From contig NC_052472.1 of the NCBI RefSeq assembly GCF_009730915.1, positions 17,886,382 through 17,950,381 on the forward strand: a DNA stretch of 64,000 nt. The letters run 5' to 3'. The notes under the pieces are model-generated. The model did not search any database. It worked only from the letters and a program-made list of their open reading frames with translations, and was not told the origin of the DNA. Both the position numbers and the translations under genes were made by a program. Of this stretch, positions 35,525 to 49,400 are shown in pieces. This DNA comes from Dioscorea cayenensis subsp. rotundata. Lineage: Eukaryota; Streptophyta; Magnoliopsida; Dioscoreales; Dioscoreaceae. Each line of letters begins with the position of its first letter. The first letter of the stretch is position 1.

Positions 35525-35565
<41 letters not shown>

Positions 35566-35683
35566 ATCAATAATTGAGAACAAACATTAAAGGGGTGCAT
35601 GAAATATTGAAGGCTGGTTAGCTTCCCACATAATTAAGTGATAAGTTTTTGGCCCTCATTCCAAGGAGGTTGCGTCACCCATA

Positions 35684-35717
<34 letters not shown>

Positions 35718-38700
35718 ATTTGATAATATTAATTTGGAACTTACTTCAAAGGTAATACGTGTAGTATTTATAATAAATTTATGTGTGTATATATATACAT
35801 AAAGTATATGCATTCTAGATGTATTTATTCTTAGTTTATCATGTAAAAATATTAAATAAAATTTAGTTTACTAATAATCGTATAATTAATTGACATGAGA
35901 ACTTGAATTGCGGACCATATCTTAAGTTTTAAGTTTTGAATTATAAATTAAGAAACTTGTGTATAGATAATGAATAAAGAATGTTCACACATATATGTTT
36001 TTGGTTGGCGATCTAAATAACCTTATGAAGTATGATTATATTAGTGATAATGATAGTTAATTTAATACCAACAGTATGATTAGAGATAAGTTAAATAAAA
36101 TATATTATAAATAAATAATTTAAATTTTTGAATTGTTTTTATAAAATAAAACCATGATAACCAAATATAAAATTGATCAAACTGAATAATTACTTTGAAT
36201 GATTATATAGTTTGGTTAAGGTGAGGGTTTAAGATTTAAGCAATTACAAATTCATAATTCAAATCATGCATATTTATTTTTAATTTTATAATAAAATTTA
36301 TCATTATTATTTATTAAAATAAATAAAAACACAATGTCATGCATTTAAATGGATTCAATATGAACCAATCCTAAAAGATGGGAGTCCCATGCTAATCTTG
36401 CATGCTAATGAGTGTCCCATGAGCGTGCTCCTTTGGCATCATCTCCCATTTTACTTTCATTTGAAAACCAAGTATATTATATATATATATATACATTTGA
36501 AAACCAAGTATATTATATATATATGGACACATAATATATTCATATTTTCCTAATATACAAACTCAAAGATAGGTTGTGCATTTCACTAATGTGTTAATTT
36601 GTAATAAAACCATACTACCAAAATGCATAAATAATTAAAAACAATTTGATTAATAAAAATAAATAAATACAAATAAACAAACACAAAATCTAAACATCAA
36701 TATTTTTTTCCTAACAAAGTAGACAAAGCAAGTCAGGGATAACACGGATTTTCTAAATATATCATACGTCTTCACCCCTATATAGCAGGATTTCTACGTA
36801 CACTTGGTCTTCTTGTTTGCATGTAATGGATTTAATGCTAATAAACTAAATATCATTAGCCTAAAATATCAATTTAGTTCAATTACATATCCAACATTAC
36901 ACAGATGATTCAATTCGTTTATTCAATCTGACACCTATGTATACAACAAATATTATTGTTATTATATTATTATTATAATGAAAATATAAAAATAAAATAA
37001 AATAAAATAAATTATAATATATATATATGTATTTATAGGAGAAAAAATGGGGGAAAAGAAGGCAATCAAGTGGGGGGTAAGGCTTGAATGAAGGGAGTGA
37101 AGAGAGGTGTGTGCATTGGAGAGCGCGTGGGGGGTTGTGCGTGCGCGCGCGTGAGATCGGATCATGATGGTTCGTTGTCGGGCTCGCGCACTTGGGTCCA
37201 TCATCTCTGCCTTCTAAAAGCCCGGAATTTATTATCACTCCAATCATTTATATCTATGTTACTATATATGTATATATATATATATATATAAAGATGATAA
37301 TTTATTTTTAACATTAGAATTAATGGTTGTTTAATAGTATTATGGTTTATTGTGATGAAGTGAAAAAAAAAATATGGGGATAAATAGGGAGAAATTAGGG
37401 ATTAGTTGAAGTGAGGAAAATGTTTTAAGTATAGTTTTATTTTTGGATATATATATATATATAATAAATTAATTACATGTACATGAAGTAAAAATTTATA
37501 GAAAAAAGATTGTTATTTTTTATTTAAAAATATTTTAATTGAAAGTTAAAATAATACAGAGTAATAGCGAGGTTAGTTCAAGCAGTGGAAAGTTGATATT
37601 TACATAATTCACTGAAAAAAGTCTATTTTTTTATAGGGTTTAAATAGCTCATCTCACTTTATAAAATTAATAATTAAAAAAATAATATTAAATAATTAAA
37701 AGTTTATTGTTTTCTCAAACATGATTAAAGAATATATAATTTTTTAAAAATTTGAGAAAAATATGTTTATTTTAATAATTTTGTTAACATAATGAAAAAC
37801 AAATAGCTAACAATGACTTTTTAATCAACTTATACCGCATTCTTTATATAGAGCATTTATGTCGTTACCGAGAAGACAAATTTAAAGTTTAACTCTATAT
37901 AAAATGAGAATATATATGGATTGAGATATTAACTCGTTGTTTTATTACATGTTTTTTACGTGACTTATCTGTTTATAAAAAATAAAATAAAATAAAATAA
38001 AACAAATAACTTCAACTCAAATCAAGCTAAAAGTTATATGTTGCTTACATCCAAACAAACAAAAACCAAAAGCCAGCAGATCCATTAATTCATTTCTTCA
38101 CTACACTTCAAACACAAGCTATAAAATTAACTAACAAAACAAAACAAAACAAAAAAAAAATTAATAAAAAATAGGCATAAATTAATATATATGAAGAGAA
38201 TAAGAGAAATGCATGTCTAACTTAGTGTGATAGCAAAGAAGGAATTGTGGATCTGGTCATGTGCTAGTACCTTCCGTACACACTTTGTTTGTTAGAATTT
38301 TAGTAGATGTCCTGGCTTTATTAATCTAAGCAAATTAGTGACACTGATTGACCACCTTATTTTCCACCAATCAAACCTATATTATTTTTTCTCAAAAATA
38401 TTTCCAAATATTACATGCATACTCCATGCCTTATGAAATACAAATCGTTTAAGGATTTTTCATAAAAGTTAAAGATAATATTTATTTTTTTAAAAATTTA
38501 GAATAAAATTGAACTATAAAAAAAGTAAATTACCATTTTCTTAGAACTATACCCATTTCTTGGGATTGTATATTGTATTGTATATGTATAATTACTTTTT
38601 TAAAAAAATATTAATTTTCAAATATTGTAATATATTTTTTAACCTGTGATTAAATTATTTGTAAAAATATCAATGGCTTTCTTTTTGTTGGAAAAATTAT

Positions 38701-39569
38701 TGACCAGCATAAATCCAAAATCATGATTTAGTACAAATCCCCTTTTTCGAAATTATCAGTCTTTTATTTTTGTGCGTTTATTCTACTAATTATCAAAAAA
38801 AATATTATATATAAATATAAAAAAATAACGGTCTAAAATTGTTTAATACTGATGAGAGGAGAGAACACCACTACTTAAAATCCCAGACATCCAAAGATCA
38901 AGTATTAATCTCCATTCTCTTTCAATACCTCTCAATACAATTATGTGGTAAGTAGGGTATATAAATCAAATTAATTGATTAGTTTAATTCAAGTTAATGA
39001 GTCTGGACCAAACATATTTTCCCTATCAATTTGGAGGCATACTTTAATAGCAAATATTAGAATTAAATAATATTTCAAAAATATCTACTTAAATTTATGA
39101 TTAATTTTGCTTATGAAGGAATAAATGAGTTTATAACCGGCCAACCACCACACATGAAAAAAACGTTTTATAATTTACAAGATTTGGTCAATTTTGTAGT
39201 TTTAATCCAACTTCATATAAAAATTTACAAATTTACTCTAGAAATTAACTTTATATTTATATATATACACACACACACATAATTTTTTCAATCTCAATCA
39301 AACAATGTTTTCAATTACAAATGATATGTTGCTTTATGAATTTTGATTAATAATTTAATAGCAGTTACTAATCAATATATAAAAAGAAGATTATGTGATT
39401 AAATTAATTTTTAGTTGTTGACATGCAATGGCTTACAAATGAAGATAGATAGATAAATACATAAATTATATAAAGAATATATTATATTATATCTTTATTA
39501 AGTTAATGAAGGTTGAGTAGACTAGAACTTCACCAAAGTAAATTTGTCTTCTCTATTTAATCTTATTTT

Positions 39570-39574
<5 letters not shown>
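35230..39574. other. Gene desert, AT-rich
   Basis: Contains TA tracts (35530-35562 and 35701-35717), a 33-bp direct repeat (CATTTGAAAACCAAGTATAT at about 36458 and 36496), and one GC-rich patch at 37040-37210. In that patch a TATAAATA word on the minus strand (37030-37037) and an alternating CG/TG run (37136-37153) stand out. No open reading frame that resembles a protein is present. Confidence 0.3.

Positions 39575-39575
<1 letters not shown>

Positions 39576-39651
<76 letters not shown>
39576..39651. repeat. (TA)n microsatellite, longest in the window
   Basis: About 76 bases of uninterrupted alternating A and T. It is likely to be unstable and may be mis-sized in the assembly. Confidence 0.95.
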
Positions 39652-39653
<2 letters not shown>

Positions 39654-40735
39654 ATCACATATGATATTAATTTACTTGCACATTCTTGTACAAAATAAAT
39701 AATTACTGCAAAAATATTATTTACTAATACATTTTAACCAAAAGTTTTATAAAGTAGAAAAATAATTACTTTTATGATTTATTTTCTTGTTATATAAACA
39801 AATAAAAGTGTTTGTAAAATATTTAAAAATCTTATTTTATAATAATAAATTAACAATTATCTAATTTTATATCGGTATTTATTATTAATATCATCTTAAT
39901 TATTTTATACTTTATTGATTTCAAAACAGTCTAAGTAACTTTCACCATAAATTTCCTAAAAGTCCCTTTTCTATTTGTGAAATTAATATTAATATTATAT
40001 TAATATTTAATTATTTTATATAACCGGATAGAAAATATTCCTTAAATTTATCTTATTTTTTTCCCAGAATATATATATATATATATAATATTAATAAACA
40101 CAATACCCATTCAAGAAATGTGGCTTGAAATGTAAACAAACACTTGATTTTTCTCCCAAACACTTTAAAAGCCAACAAATTTAATGACACTTTTGACTTA
40201 CATGTCCCAACCCTCCGTTTTCATCGGCAAAATTTTATTTAATATATAAATTAATAAAATTTATATTTATTTATATATATCCCCAATTGTTTCAATAGTA
40301 AACTTGTGAAATAATAATAATAATAATAATAATTTATTAAAATAAAATTATTTGTAATTAATATATGCTATGATGTAGATAATAATTCATTTCATTTATT
40401 TTTAATGCACCAGTTACAGTCGAGCTTAACTACTTTATATAGATAAATTCCCAATCCCTAGGGAAAGAGAAAAACACTGTTATTTCTCACTACCAGTGTA
40501 TAAACAACATTGATGAACAGAACCGTCATTGGACTACCGATTGTTTCTCATCATCTAATTTTTTTCATTTATCATAACCAATATCATCTAAAAATCTTAA
40601 TTAATTTTTACAAATACACCCCTACAAAAATTTATAATTCCATAAAACAGTATCATAAAAGGGCATTTAAGGAAAAGGATTATGAATATTATCAAGTGAG
40701 CTGGAGGCAGTGAGATAATAGATTAGCATTGTGTT
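39652..40735. other. AT-rich spacer before the pectate lyase promoter
   Basis: A/T-rich DNA with a short TA tract near 40070-40087 and TAA repeats at 40310-40332. No gene is supported. Confidence 0.3.
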
Positions 40736-40737
40736 GT

Positions 40738-40905
40738 CACGTGACCGCCGACACCCTCCGCACGTGAGTCGGTGAGGATAAAAAAAAACGCTTACCGGAT
40801 CGGTTAGTAGCGGTTACGGGTTAGGACCCGTTAGTGGGTTAAGTGACCCCAGCCTTAACTTAACCATGGTTAAAATCCCTTAACCCGACCACGTTCTATA
40901 AAAAC
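40738..40905 (+). promoter_or_regulatory. Pectate lyase promoter: two G-boxes and a TATA box
   Basis: Two CACGTG cores at 40738-40743 and 40761-40766 (bZIP/bHLH-type sites) lie about 23 bp apart. A TATA box CTATAAAAAC lies at 40896-40905, about 70 bp before the start codon. Between them is a run of related GGGTTA/TTAACCC words, including the perfect palindrome TTAACCATGGTTAA (40860-40873). An out-of-frame ATG at 40921 lies just where transcription should begin, so it may or may not be in the transcript. Confidence 0.6.
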
Positions 40906-40975
40906 CCGTGTTCCCTCGCGATGCTCACTGAGCACTCTCTTCGCTTCGCTTTGCTCTCTCTTCTCTTCGAGATCC

Positions 40976-43900
40976 ATGGCCATGGCGCCGCGGTGGCTCT
41001 CGCTGATGCTTCTGGGGATGCTAGTGCTGGTGGCTGGGGTTTTTGGATGGTTTGGGAAAGAGAGAGTCTCGGATTTGAGGTACATTCTCTTTTACTGTTT
41101 GAATTTCGATGGATTTTCTTGTTTTAGGGCTCGATCGGAGGGTGGGGTTTAGGGTTAGGGTTTGAGATGGGTTTGTGGAGGAGATGAGAGGTCTCACTTT
41201 GGTTTAATTGATGCTGTTGTTCTTCTCGCAGTGATGAGGGATCGGCGAGGAGGAGTTTGGGAGAAGCCATGGTGATGAGGTTAGCTTCGCTTGCTTGCTC
41301 CTCTGTTTGGCTGCATCTCAGCCGTTTGATCTAGTTTTGTGTTTGATCTGGATCGTTAGATCTGGTTGGAGTTTGCCTCCTTTTGGATCTAGAGCGCTAT
41401 TCTCTATCTTTCAGTGTTTCATTTTTTTTTTGGATTTTTTTTATCATTTTCATCCTTATTTTTCCTAATTTTTGCATGAGTTTTTGCAGCCAGAAATTAT
41501 GCAAAATGAATGTAGAATTTTTCATGATTTATCTCAAAAAAAATTTCAAAAAGTGAAGAGAATGAAAACTAATTTTGAACTTTTTTAGGGGGTAATATGT
41601 GAAAATACTAGCAGAGAAGGGTATTATCGTAATTTCCGTAGCTCAATCTCATAATTTGACGTGAATCAAGTAACCATAAATCATTTTTCTTTTGGGATTT
41701 TTTTCATTTTCATCCTTGTTTTTGAAAAAAATTTCGCCGTTGCTTCAATTATATTTTTTTCTTAATTTTTGCATGAGTTTTTACAACCAGAAAGTTATGC
41801 AATCATGAATGTAGAATTGTTCATACTTTGTCTCCAAAAAAAATTTTCAAAAAGTGTAGAGAATGAAAACCAATTTTGAACTTTGTTAGGGGGCAATATG
41901 TGAAAATACTAGACAGAGTAAGGGCATTATCGTAATTTCAATAGCTCAATATCATAATTTGACGTAAATTAAGTAAACCATAAATCATGCAATTTGTTCA
42001 AAAATCCAAAAGCAATTTTCATAGAAGTGAGGGGGGAATGTGAGAAAACACTAGTGATAGAATGGTATTCCTGTAATTTTCTTACATGAGACCGTGGTCA
42101 GTAACGAGAATTTCTTTGACCCCCTCGGTTTTCTCGCAGATTTCCACGCTTGCTTCCTTTTTTTGGTTTTTTCCTTAAATTATATAAGAATTGTTTTCTC
42201 ACGAGTGAGGCAATATATCGTTTCCCGAGATTTAGTTATTTACCGTTTCGCCAGGTCCGAGTTGGATGAAGTGCATGGGGCGGTGGAGGATCCTGATGCT
42301 GTTGCAGCAGAGGTCCACATGTAAGTGTCTGCTTTTCTTTTCTTTCTTAAAAATGAAATTTTTATCCAAAAAATTAAATGAATTTCTTATAATTTGGATT
42401 GTTATGGTTTATATAGTAATGGCATGTTAGTTTTATCAGAATTCAGTGATATTCCTTGCAATAATGCCTGCATTTTGAATGTAATTTTATAAAAGACAAT
42501 CATTGATTAGTGTACAAAAATTTAGAATGTGAATTATTCGTAGATATATAAAGCAGGCCATTTTTTTCTCAGCTATGCACAATTAGAAGGAAGTTTTTGA
42601 AAAGTTAATTTTAGCAGTCAACCCTTCACTTGTTAGGAGTTTGAATTCTTATTTTTATAATGAATAATATAAATAGTGACTTGTTCACTTTGTCAAAGAA
42701 CATAATGCAAAATGTAAATGACAATAATTATTTTAGCATGTTCAAAATTAAATTTAAATAAATGTTTTTTTTTTTTTTTTGCTGGTATACATCTGAACAA
42801 AAGTAGTGTGCGGAGGAGGTGCAGGGTAACTTCTTGTGGCTGATACTGGTGAAAAAGATATGGACATGTTTGGTCCTACATCTGAAAAAGTACTTTTTAA
42901 AGGGAAAAGATTTTGAAAGAATTGTTTAGTTAAAGCAACAATGTTGGAAACTTTACCTGAAAAGTTTATATTCAGTTCATTTTCAAATTTTTATTTTTTT
43001 TATTTTTTATTTTTTGCAACCAAGAAAGATTTCAGGGAAAAACTCTTTTCAAACCAATTTGTTCAGGATTCTTTTCATATGAAGTCTCACATATTTGTAC
43101 TCGCTTCTGCCATCTTATTTAATGCCAAATGACGCCCTTTTTTTGGTTCTCCTCAGTCCTCTGGTTGAATGGTTTTCTTTTGGAAACCATATTAAATGGT
43201 AGGTCACTTGTGTTAGATGTAGTCAGGGTGTGAACTAGCTTGGCCCAGTTGTGCTTGAGTCCTGGCCTAAGAAGACAAAGTGGAGCTTGTGCTTGGCTTA
43301 TTTTGATTTTTAAATTTAAATTAATATAAAAATAATGAACACGTTTAAAAATTATCCAGTCATAATGGATTTCAATTCTATAGCTGGAATGCATGGTGAG
43401 AACATGTATGCTTAAAGGTAGTGACTTCAAATGCTACCTTGTCACACTAAACTTAGAACACCTGTGTCATTAATTTTTCACTGACTCATGGCGCATGTAT
43501 CATGCCTGCAAAGCCACACCGCCCTCACGTGATGGTAATCCATGCATTGATTGCCGGTCATGCCCTTGGGCGGCACCTCTGTTCCTTGTCCCATGATCTC
43601 TCTTCTAGGTCTGTGTGAACCTCCAACTTTCCAAGGCTAAGCCCATTACTCACATGAAAGAATAACCCCACTTCGATTTATTGGTTTGTTATCACTGGCT
43701 TTTATTCACATCTCTTTTCCTGCTCTCTTGTCCATTTTGTAGATCTGTCATAACACCGCCCACCTTCATTTCTTTGCATTTACTCCTCACATGATCTGTT
43801 CCTTGGTTCTAACTTCTAACTTGTAATATGGGTGCCATGTGGTCCTTTCCATCATAATCCTGCAATTGCCTTTTAACTAATTCTGGATTCTTTCCTAATT

Positions 43901-45812
43901 ATTCTTGGCATAATGTATCTGCAATCTATCTTTTCACTTCTTTAAATTTTCTCTTCAATAATCTGATGACACCTCCAAAAGAACTTTTTGGTTGGTATTC
44001 TTTTGAAAAACTTTCTTTTCTATATTTCTTGTGACTTAAAGGTCTCTTTAACAGAGTTTCAGGTAAAGTTCCCAAATTTCCATCAGAAAATACTCATAAT
44101 GAAAATGACTTACTCATGAATTAGTTAACACTTACTACAATACTTACAAATGCTAAAAATTACTCGGTTAATGCTCTCATACAATATCTGTTGGTATATT
44201 TTTTTTTCCTATGCCTTACGGTGTATTGTTTTTGTAGTCTTGAAATCATCATATCTATAATCAAATTGATTGATCTAAGAGCATAGAACAAGAGACCATT
44301 TCTTACTCAGATATATATATATATATCCAAGAAGACATGATATTGAGTTTCAAGTGTATCACACAATGACAAACACTATGGTGCTATGTTTAATCAGGGC
44401 CATCAACAATCATACAGAACGGCGTTCCCTTGGTTATCTATCATGTGGAACAGGCAACCCAATTGATGACTGCTGGCGTTGTGATTCTGAATGGCAGAAA
44501 AACCGAAAGAGACTTGCAGACTGTGGCATTGGTTTTGGACGGAATGCCATTGGAGGCCGTGATGGCCGTTTCTATGTGGTCACTGATTCCAGTGATGACG
44601 ATGCTGTAAACCCCCTCCCAGGCACATTAAGATATGCTGTGATCCAAGATGAACCTCTCTGGATTGTGTTCAAACGTGACATGGTTATAACTCTTAAGGA
44701 AGAACTAATAATGAACAGCTTCAAAACAATCGATGGCCGCGGAGTTAACGTGCACATTGCTAATGGTGCCTGCATTACCATCCAATTTGTTACCAATATC
44801 ATCATCCATGGCCTTCACATACATGACTGCAAACCTACTGGAAATGCCATGGTCCGCAGCTCACCTTCACATTATGGTTGGAGAACAATGGCGGATGGAG
44901 ATGCTGTCTCAATCTTTGGTTCAAGTCATATTTGGGTTGATCATTGCTCACTGTCTAACTGTGCTGATGGCCTTGTTGATGCCATTATGGGATCCACTGC
45001 CATTACTATTTCAAACAATTACTTCACCCATCACAATGAGGTGGTGTTCTGTGTACATCTATCATTTTCCATAAAATCATGTGTTCTGCTGTGGCTAATC
45101 TTTGTGAATTCCTTGCAGGTAATGCTTCTCGGACACAGTGATTCATATGATAGGGACAAGGCCATGCAGGTCACCATTGCTTTCAACCATTTCGGCGAAG
45201 GCCTCATTCAGAGAATGCCAAGGTATACCGGCATTAGATATATTACAATGTTACTTCATCTATTTATATCATCATATTGAATTAGTTTCGATGTTTTTTT
45301 CCCCTCTTTACGCAGGTGTAGACATGGCTACTTTCATGTTGTAAACAACGATTACACTCACTGGGAAATGTATGCCATCGGAGGCAGTGCTGAGCCGACA
45401 ATCAACAGCCAAGGCAACCGATATCTCGCCCCTACCAATCCTTTTTCGCCAAAGAGGTATCAAACTAAAAGCTCAAGTTGATAGGATGAGAGATTGTGAT
45501 TCAAATGTGTTTTAAGTTGATAGCACAAGAAACCCGCATTTGTGTATTATATTTTTTAAATTAACCAATGCGGAAATGACTCGGAACAGGTGACAAAGAG
45601 AGTTGATACCCCCACAGAAAATTGGAAGGGCTGGAATTGGAGGTCGGAAGGTGATCTCCTGTTGAACGGGGCCTACTTCATCCCATCCGGAGCAGGAGCC
45701 TCAGCAAGTTACTCAAGAGCCTCAAGTCTTGGAGCTAAGTCATCTTCAATGGTTGGCTCTATAACTTCTGACTCCGGGGTTCTTTTCCTGCCGTCGAGGA
45801 AGGCAGTGTTAG
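40976..45812 (+). CDS. Pectate lyase (polysaccharide lyase family 1), two single-base indels
   Basis: Secreted Ca-dependent enzyme that cleaves de-esterified pectin by beta-elimination in cell walls. Exons: 40976-41079, 41232-41279, 42255-42320, 44398-45040, 45119-45222, 45316-45456 and 45590-45812. In order: signal peptide, [23 protein letters not shown]-like start of the parallel beta-helix, [17 protein letters not shown] (Ca-binding acidic residues), [18 protein letters not shown], and [17 protein letters not shown] with the catalytic Arg pattern RxPxxRxGxxH. Two indels: one base missing near the T run at 45442-45446 (the frame should give NPFS, then AKE at the splice) and one extra T in TTTT at 45783-45786. 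Correcting both gives about 442 residues ending in the conserved LSCRRGRQC at TAG 45812. As written, the last exon runs out of frame to 45871. Confidence 0.88.
41440..42080. repeat. Degenerate tandem repeat in pectate lyase intron 2
   Basis: A block containing TTTGCATGAGTTTTT, CAGAAA.TTATGCA, AATGTAGAAT, AGAGAATGAAAAC and GGTATTATCGTAATTTC-like words starts near 41450 and again near 41747 (297-bp period). A third partial copy lies at about 42000-42080. It is intronic and non-coding. Confidence 0.65.
42321..44397. other. Large pectate lyase intron 3
   Basis: This 2.1-kb intron shows a mixture of AT-rich DNA and GC-richer, repeat-like sequence (43200-43880). No element ends or coding frames could be recognised. 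Confidence 0.35.
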
Positions 45813-45871
45813 TTCAACTTAATCGAGTTAAGACTCGTCGTAGAACACCGATAAAGAGTTCGAAGATTTAA

Positions 45872-46418
45872 AAAGTGAAGATTGCTTGACAGTGTTACAC
45901 ATTTTTCTGTTTTACACTGACACCATTTGCCATCCTCAACCTCAACCTCCCCCTGCCACCATTGCAATTGTTTCTTGTTTGTGGTGCAGGTTTGGAAGCG
46001 TTGCTAATTTGTTCTCACATTTCCTTATATTATGTGATCCTTTTTGTATTGTTTCTATGCTTTTCTACCAAGAATTTAATGGGTTTTCATATATGGTGGA
46101 GCATGCTTAGCATGCATTATAAATGTATGTTTCTCTTTGTAGTTGATGCATTAATTGCTTTTCAGTTTAAAGGATATGTTTGTTTTTGTATGCAATTCTC
46201 ATTCTTGAAATGGGATTTATATTCCCAATCTTGTGTGCATTTGGAACCAAGTTTGGAATTTGATTCCTCTTTTGAATAATTCCTGAAGTCTAACTCATGA
46301 ATGCACCAATCAAGCTTCCCCAATACTAATAAATAATATAACTTAAAAAATTTTTTTGGGTTCAGCCTCTTTTAGGGCTGAAAATAAAGTTGAGCTTCAG
46401 CCAAATACTTAAAATGAA
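45872..46418. other. Downstream region of pectate lyase
   Basis: Probably the 3' untranslated region of the pectate lyase followed by spacer. Open frames here show no protein similarity that I recognise. Confidence 0.4.
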
Positions 46419-49400
46419 AATGAAAAAAAACTACCCCTGATTGGCTCACATGCTTTCCCCGAGCCCACCAATGCGATCTTCCCAGATTTGGCTCTGACCA
46501 TGTCCCTATCCGGCTTGTGCTTGGTCAACATGACTTCCGTCCTGCTCACTTTAAATTTGAAAGCTCGTGGTGCACAACGATTGACTTCACGGATAAAATC
46601 AAGGAGTGGTGGGAGGAGCAACATCCTGCTAGTTGCGGGGCTTTCATCATGGCCAAAAAACTGATTGGTTTAAAAAAGAGGCTCAAGATTTGGGCCAAGC
46701 TTACTTTCGGTTCTATCCGCGACAGCAAGAGAGACCTTCGCCAGGCCCTGGATGATCTAGATTGCTTTCGGGAATCCAAGCCTTTGAATGAGGAGGAGGT
46801 TACCAGATCGGAATCGCTTTCTAAAGAGCTCATGCTTACCCTGAACCAAGAGGAAATTCACTGGAAACAGAGGTCTCGTATCATTTGGCTCCCGAAGGCG
46901 ACGCCAACACTAAGTTCTTCCACTCGGTCGCGAATGCCCGACGTAACCGTAACTTCATCCCTGAGATAGAGTTCGCGGGGAATACTTTAAGGGGTGACAA
47001 GAACATCGGGCATGCCTTCACGTCCTTTTTCCGTAGCCAGTTCGGATCTAAGCGGGATAATCGGTTGATATTTGATTGGAGCACACTGCTCTCGAGGAAA
47101 TCCATTATCAATCTCGAGGATCTTGAGGCTCCCTTTTCTGTTGAGGAGATTAAAATGGCCACGATGGATCTTGCGGCGAACAAAGCACCTAGACCTGATG
47201 GTTTTCCAATCCTTTTTTTTCAAAAAATTTGGAATATCATTGAGAAAGATATGGTTCAGTTGTGCAATGATTTCCACAACCATTCTGCCAATCTGGAAAG
47301 AATCAATTGGGCGAACATTGTTCTGTTTTCTAAGTCTGACACCCCGACGGCTGTCACCGACTTCCGGCCGATTAGCTTGATTAATGCTCCACTTAAAATC
47401 ATCTCCAAAATCTTGGCTTCCAGACTTTCCTAAAGTCGTCGATCAGTTAATTGACAACTCCCAATCTGCCTTCATTAAGGGGAGGTCTATTTTGGACAAT
47501 GTGGTGGTAGCTGAAGAAATCATCTTTGGCCTCCAGAAACGGGAGCTCCCTGGTAACATCGTGAAAGTTGACTTTGCCAAGGCCTTTGATATGGTGGACT
47601 GGGACTTCCTCTTGGACTTGCTTGAAGCTAGGGGCTTTGGCCATAGGTGGCGACTTTGGATCACCAACCTGCTTTCCACCTCCAAAGCTTCAATCCTTAT
47701 TAACGGTGCCCATGAGGGGTTACATCAGATACCAGCATGGTTTGCACCGAGGGGATCCTCTTTCACCCTTGCTTTTTATCCTTGTAGTAGACGTGCTCAG
47801 TGCTATGTTCAACCATGCTTTGGCGACCCATGTTCTTCATGGTGTCCCTCTGGGAAGTCAGGGCAATGTCTGCCATCTGCAATATGCGGATGATTTGCTT
47901 ATTTTGTCTGCTGGCGGGATTAAGGACCTCAGGATTATTAAGTTGATACTATACGTCTTCGAAGGAATGTCTGGCTTAGCAGTCAATCTTAACAAAACAT
48001 GTTTGGTCTCCACCAAATTCGGTTCCCTTCCTTGTCCTACTTCACTGGCCACTCTTAGCTGTTCAGCAAATGTCCTCCCGATCACCTATCTAGGTATTCC
48101 TATTGTTGGCAGGAGGCCCCGTAGACAGGACTGGGAGGTTCTTATTCTAAAAATTAAGGTCAGACTCTCGTCCTGGAAAGCGAATTACCTACCTCTTGGG
48201 GGGAGGCTCATTCTCATCAATTCTGTCTTCTCCGAGTTACCCACATATTGGATGTCAATTTTCCGATTGCCAAAATGGGTCTGCAAATGTATCGATCGTT
48301 TGAGGAGGGACTTCCTCTGGAGCGGGCCTGATATCGACCATCCTAAATGTCGACTAGTCAATTGGCGTAGGCTTTGTCTTCCTCGAAGTCAAGGAGGCTG
48401 GGGTATCATCAACTTAGAGGACTTTAATTGTGCACTTCTCGGGAAATGGTGGTGGAAAGTCGTTAATGACGAGTTTTGGTGTGGATCGGCTCCTATCATC
48501 CACAATTATTTTCAGCATCATTCGAAATGGAACCTTTGGTTGCCACGCAGCCGTCACTGCTCTTTCTTCTGGAACGGTCTTTTCCACTCTCTTGATGCTT
48601 TCAAAGCTTGCCTCAACTCATTGGTGGAGAATGGCGAATCTACCCTGCTTTGGTTAGATAATTGGTATAACGGTGGCGCCCCCAAATTCTTTTGGAGGGA
48701 TGAATTTCTTCATTCTACTTCCCCATTCGCGACTGTTAGGGAAGTTATTTGGGATCTTCCTTCTGATGCCATGAGGACTGACCCCGTCTTATGTTCAACT
48801 CTTTCCAAAATCCAGTCCGCAACGCGGGAGCAGCCTGACAAGAAAACTTGGAAACTATCGGCTAATGGTTCCTTTTTTGTCAAATCCTTTTACAAATTCC
48901 TTATTGATAGAGGGTTGAGATGTGAGGTCACTCCTATTATCTTCAAGGGCTTTGTGCCTCGGAAAATTGCCGCGTTCGCCTGGTTAGTCTGGAACAGGAA
49001 GATCCTTACTCTGGATACCCTTTTTGCAAGGGGTTGCAACAAACTGCCTTCGGCGACTTGTCTTCTGTGTTGTTCTGATATTGAGTCCATTGACCACCTA
49101 TTTTTTAGGTGCCGCTTTTCTAGGGAACATTTGGAACCGTCTCGCTCTCGTCTTTTCTTTCCAACGTATCCCTCCACTAGTCTGGACCTGTGGGGTAGTT
49201 GGTTTCGTGAGCTTGACCCTATTCTTAGGCTTCCCTGTTCGCTTATCGCGAGGGTGGTCCTTTGGCATATCTGGCTTGCTAGAAATAACCGTGTTTTCAA
49301 TTCAGTGTTTATTTCTAGGCCTACGGTTTTCTTGAATATTTGTCATATGTATCTCTCTTGGATGTCAGTGGTCCTAGCTAAGGAGTTGCGTAAGCTGGAA

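Noticed and set aside
45813..45871. Extended C-terminus of pectate lyase
   Set aside because: It arises only after the extra T at 45783-45786; the conserved family end LSCRRGRQC is in the other frame and stops at 45812.
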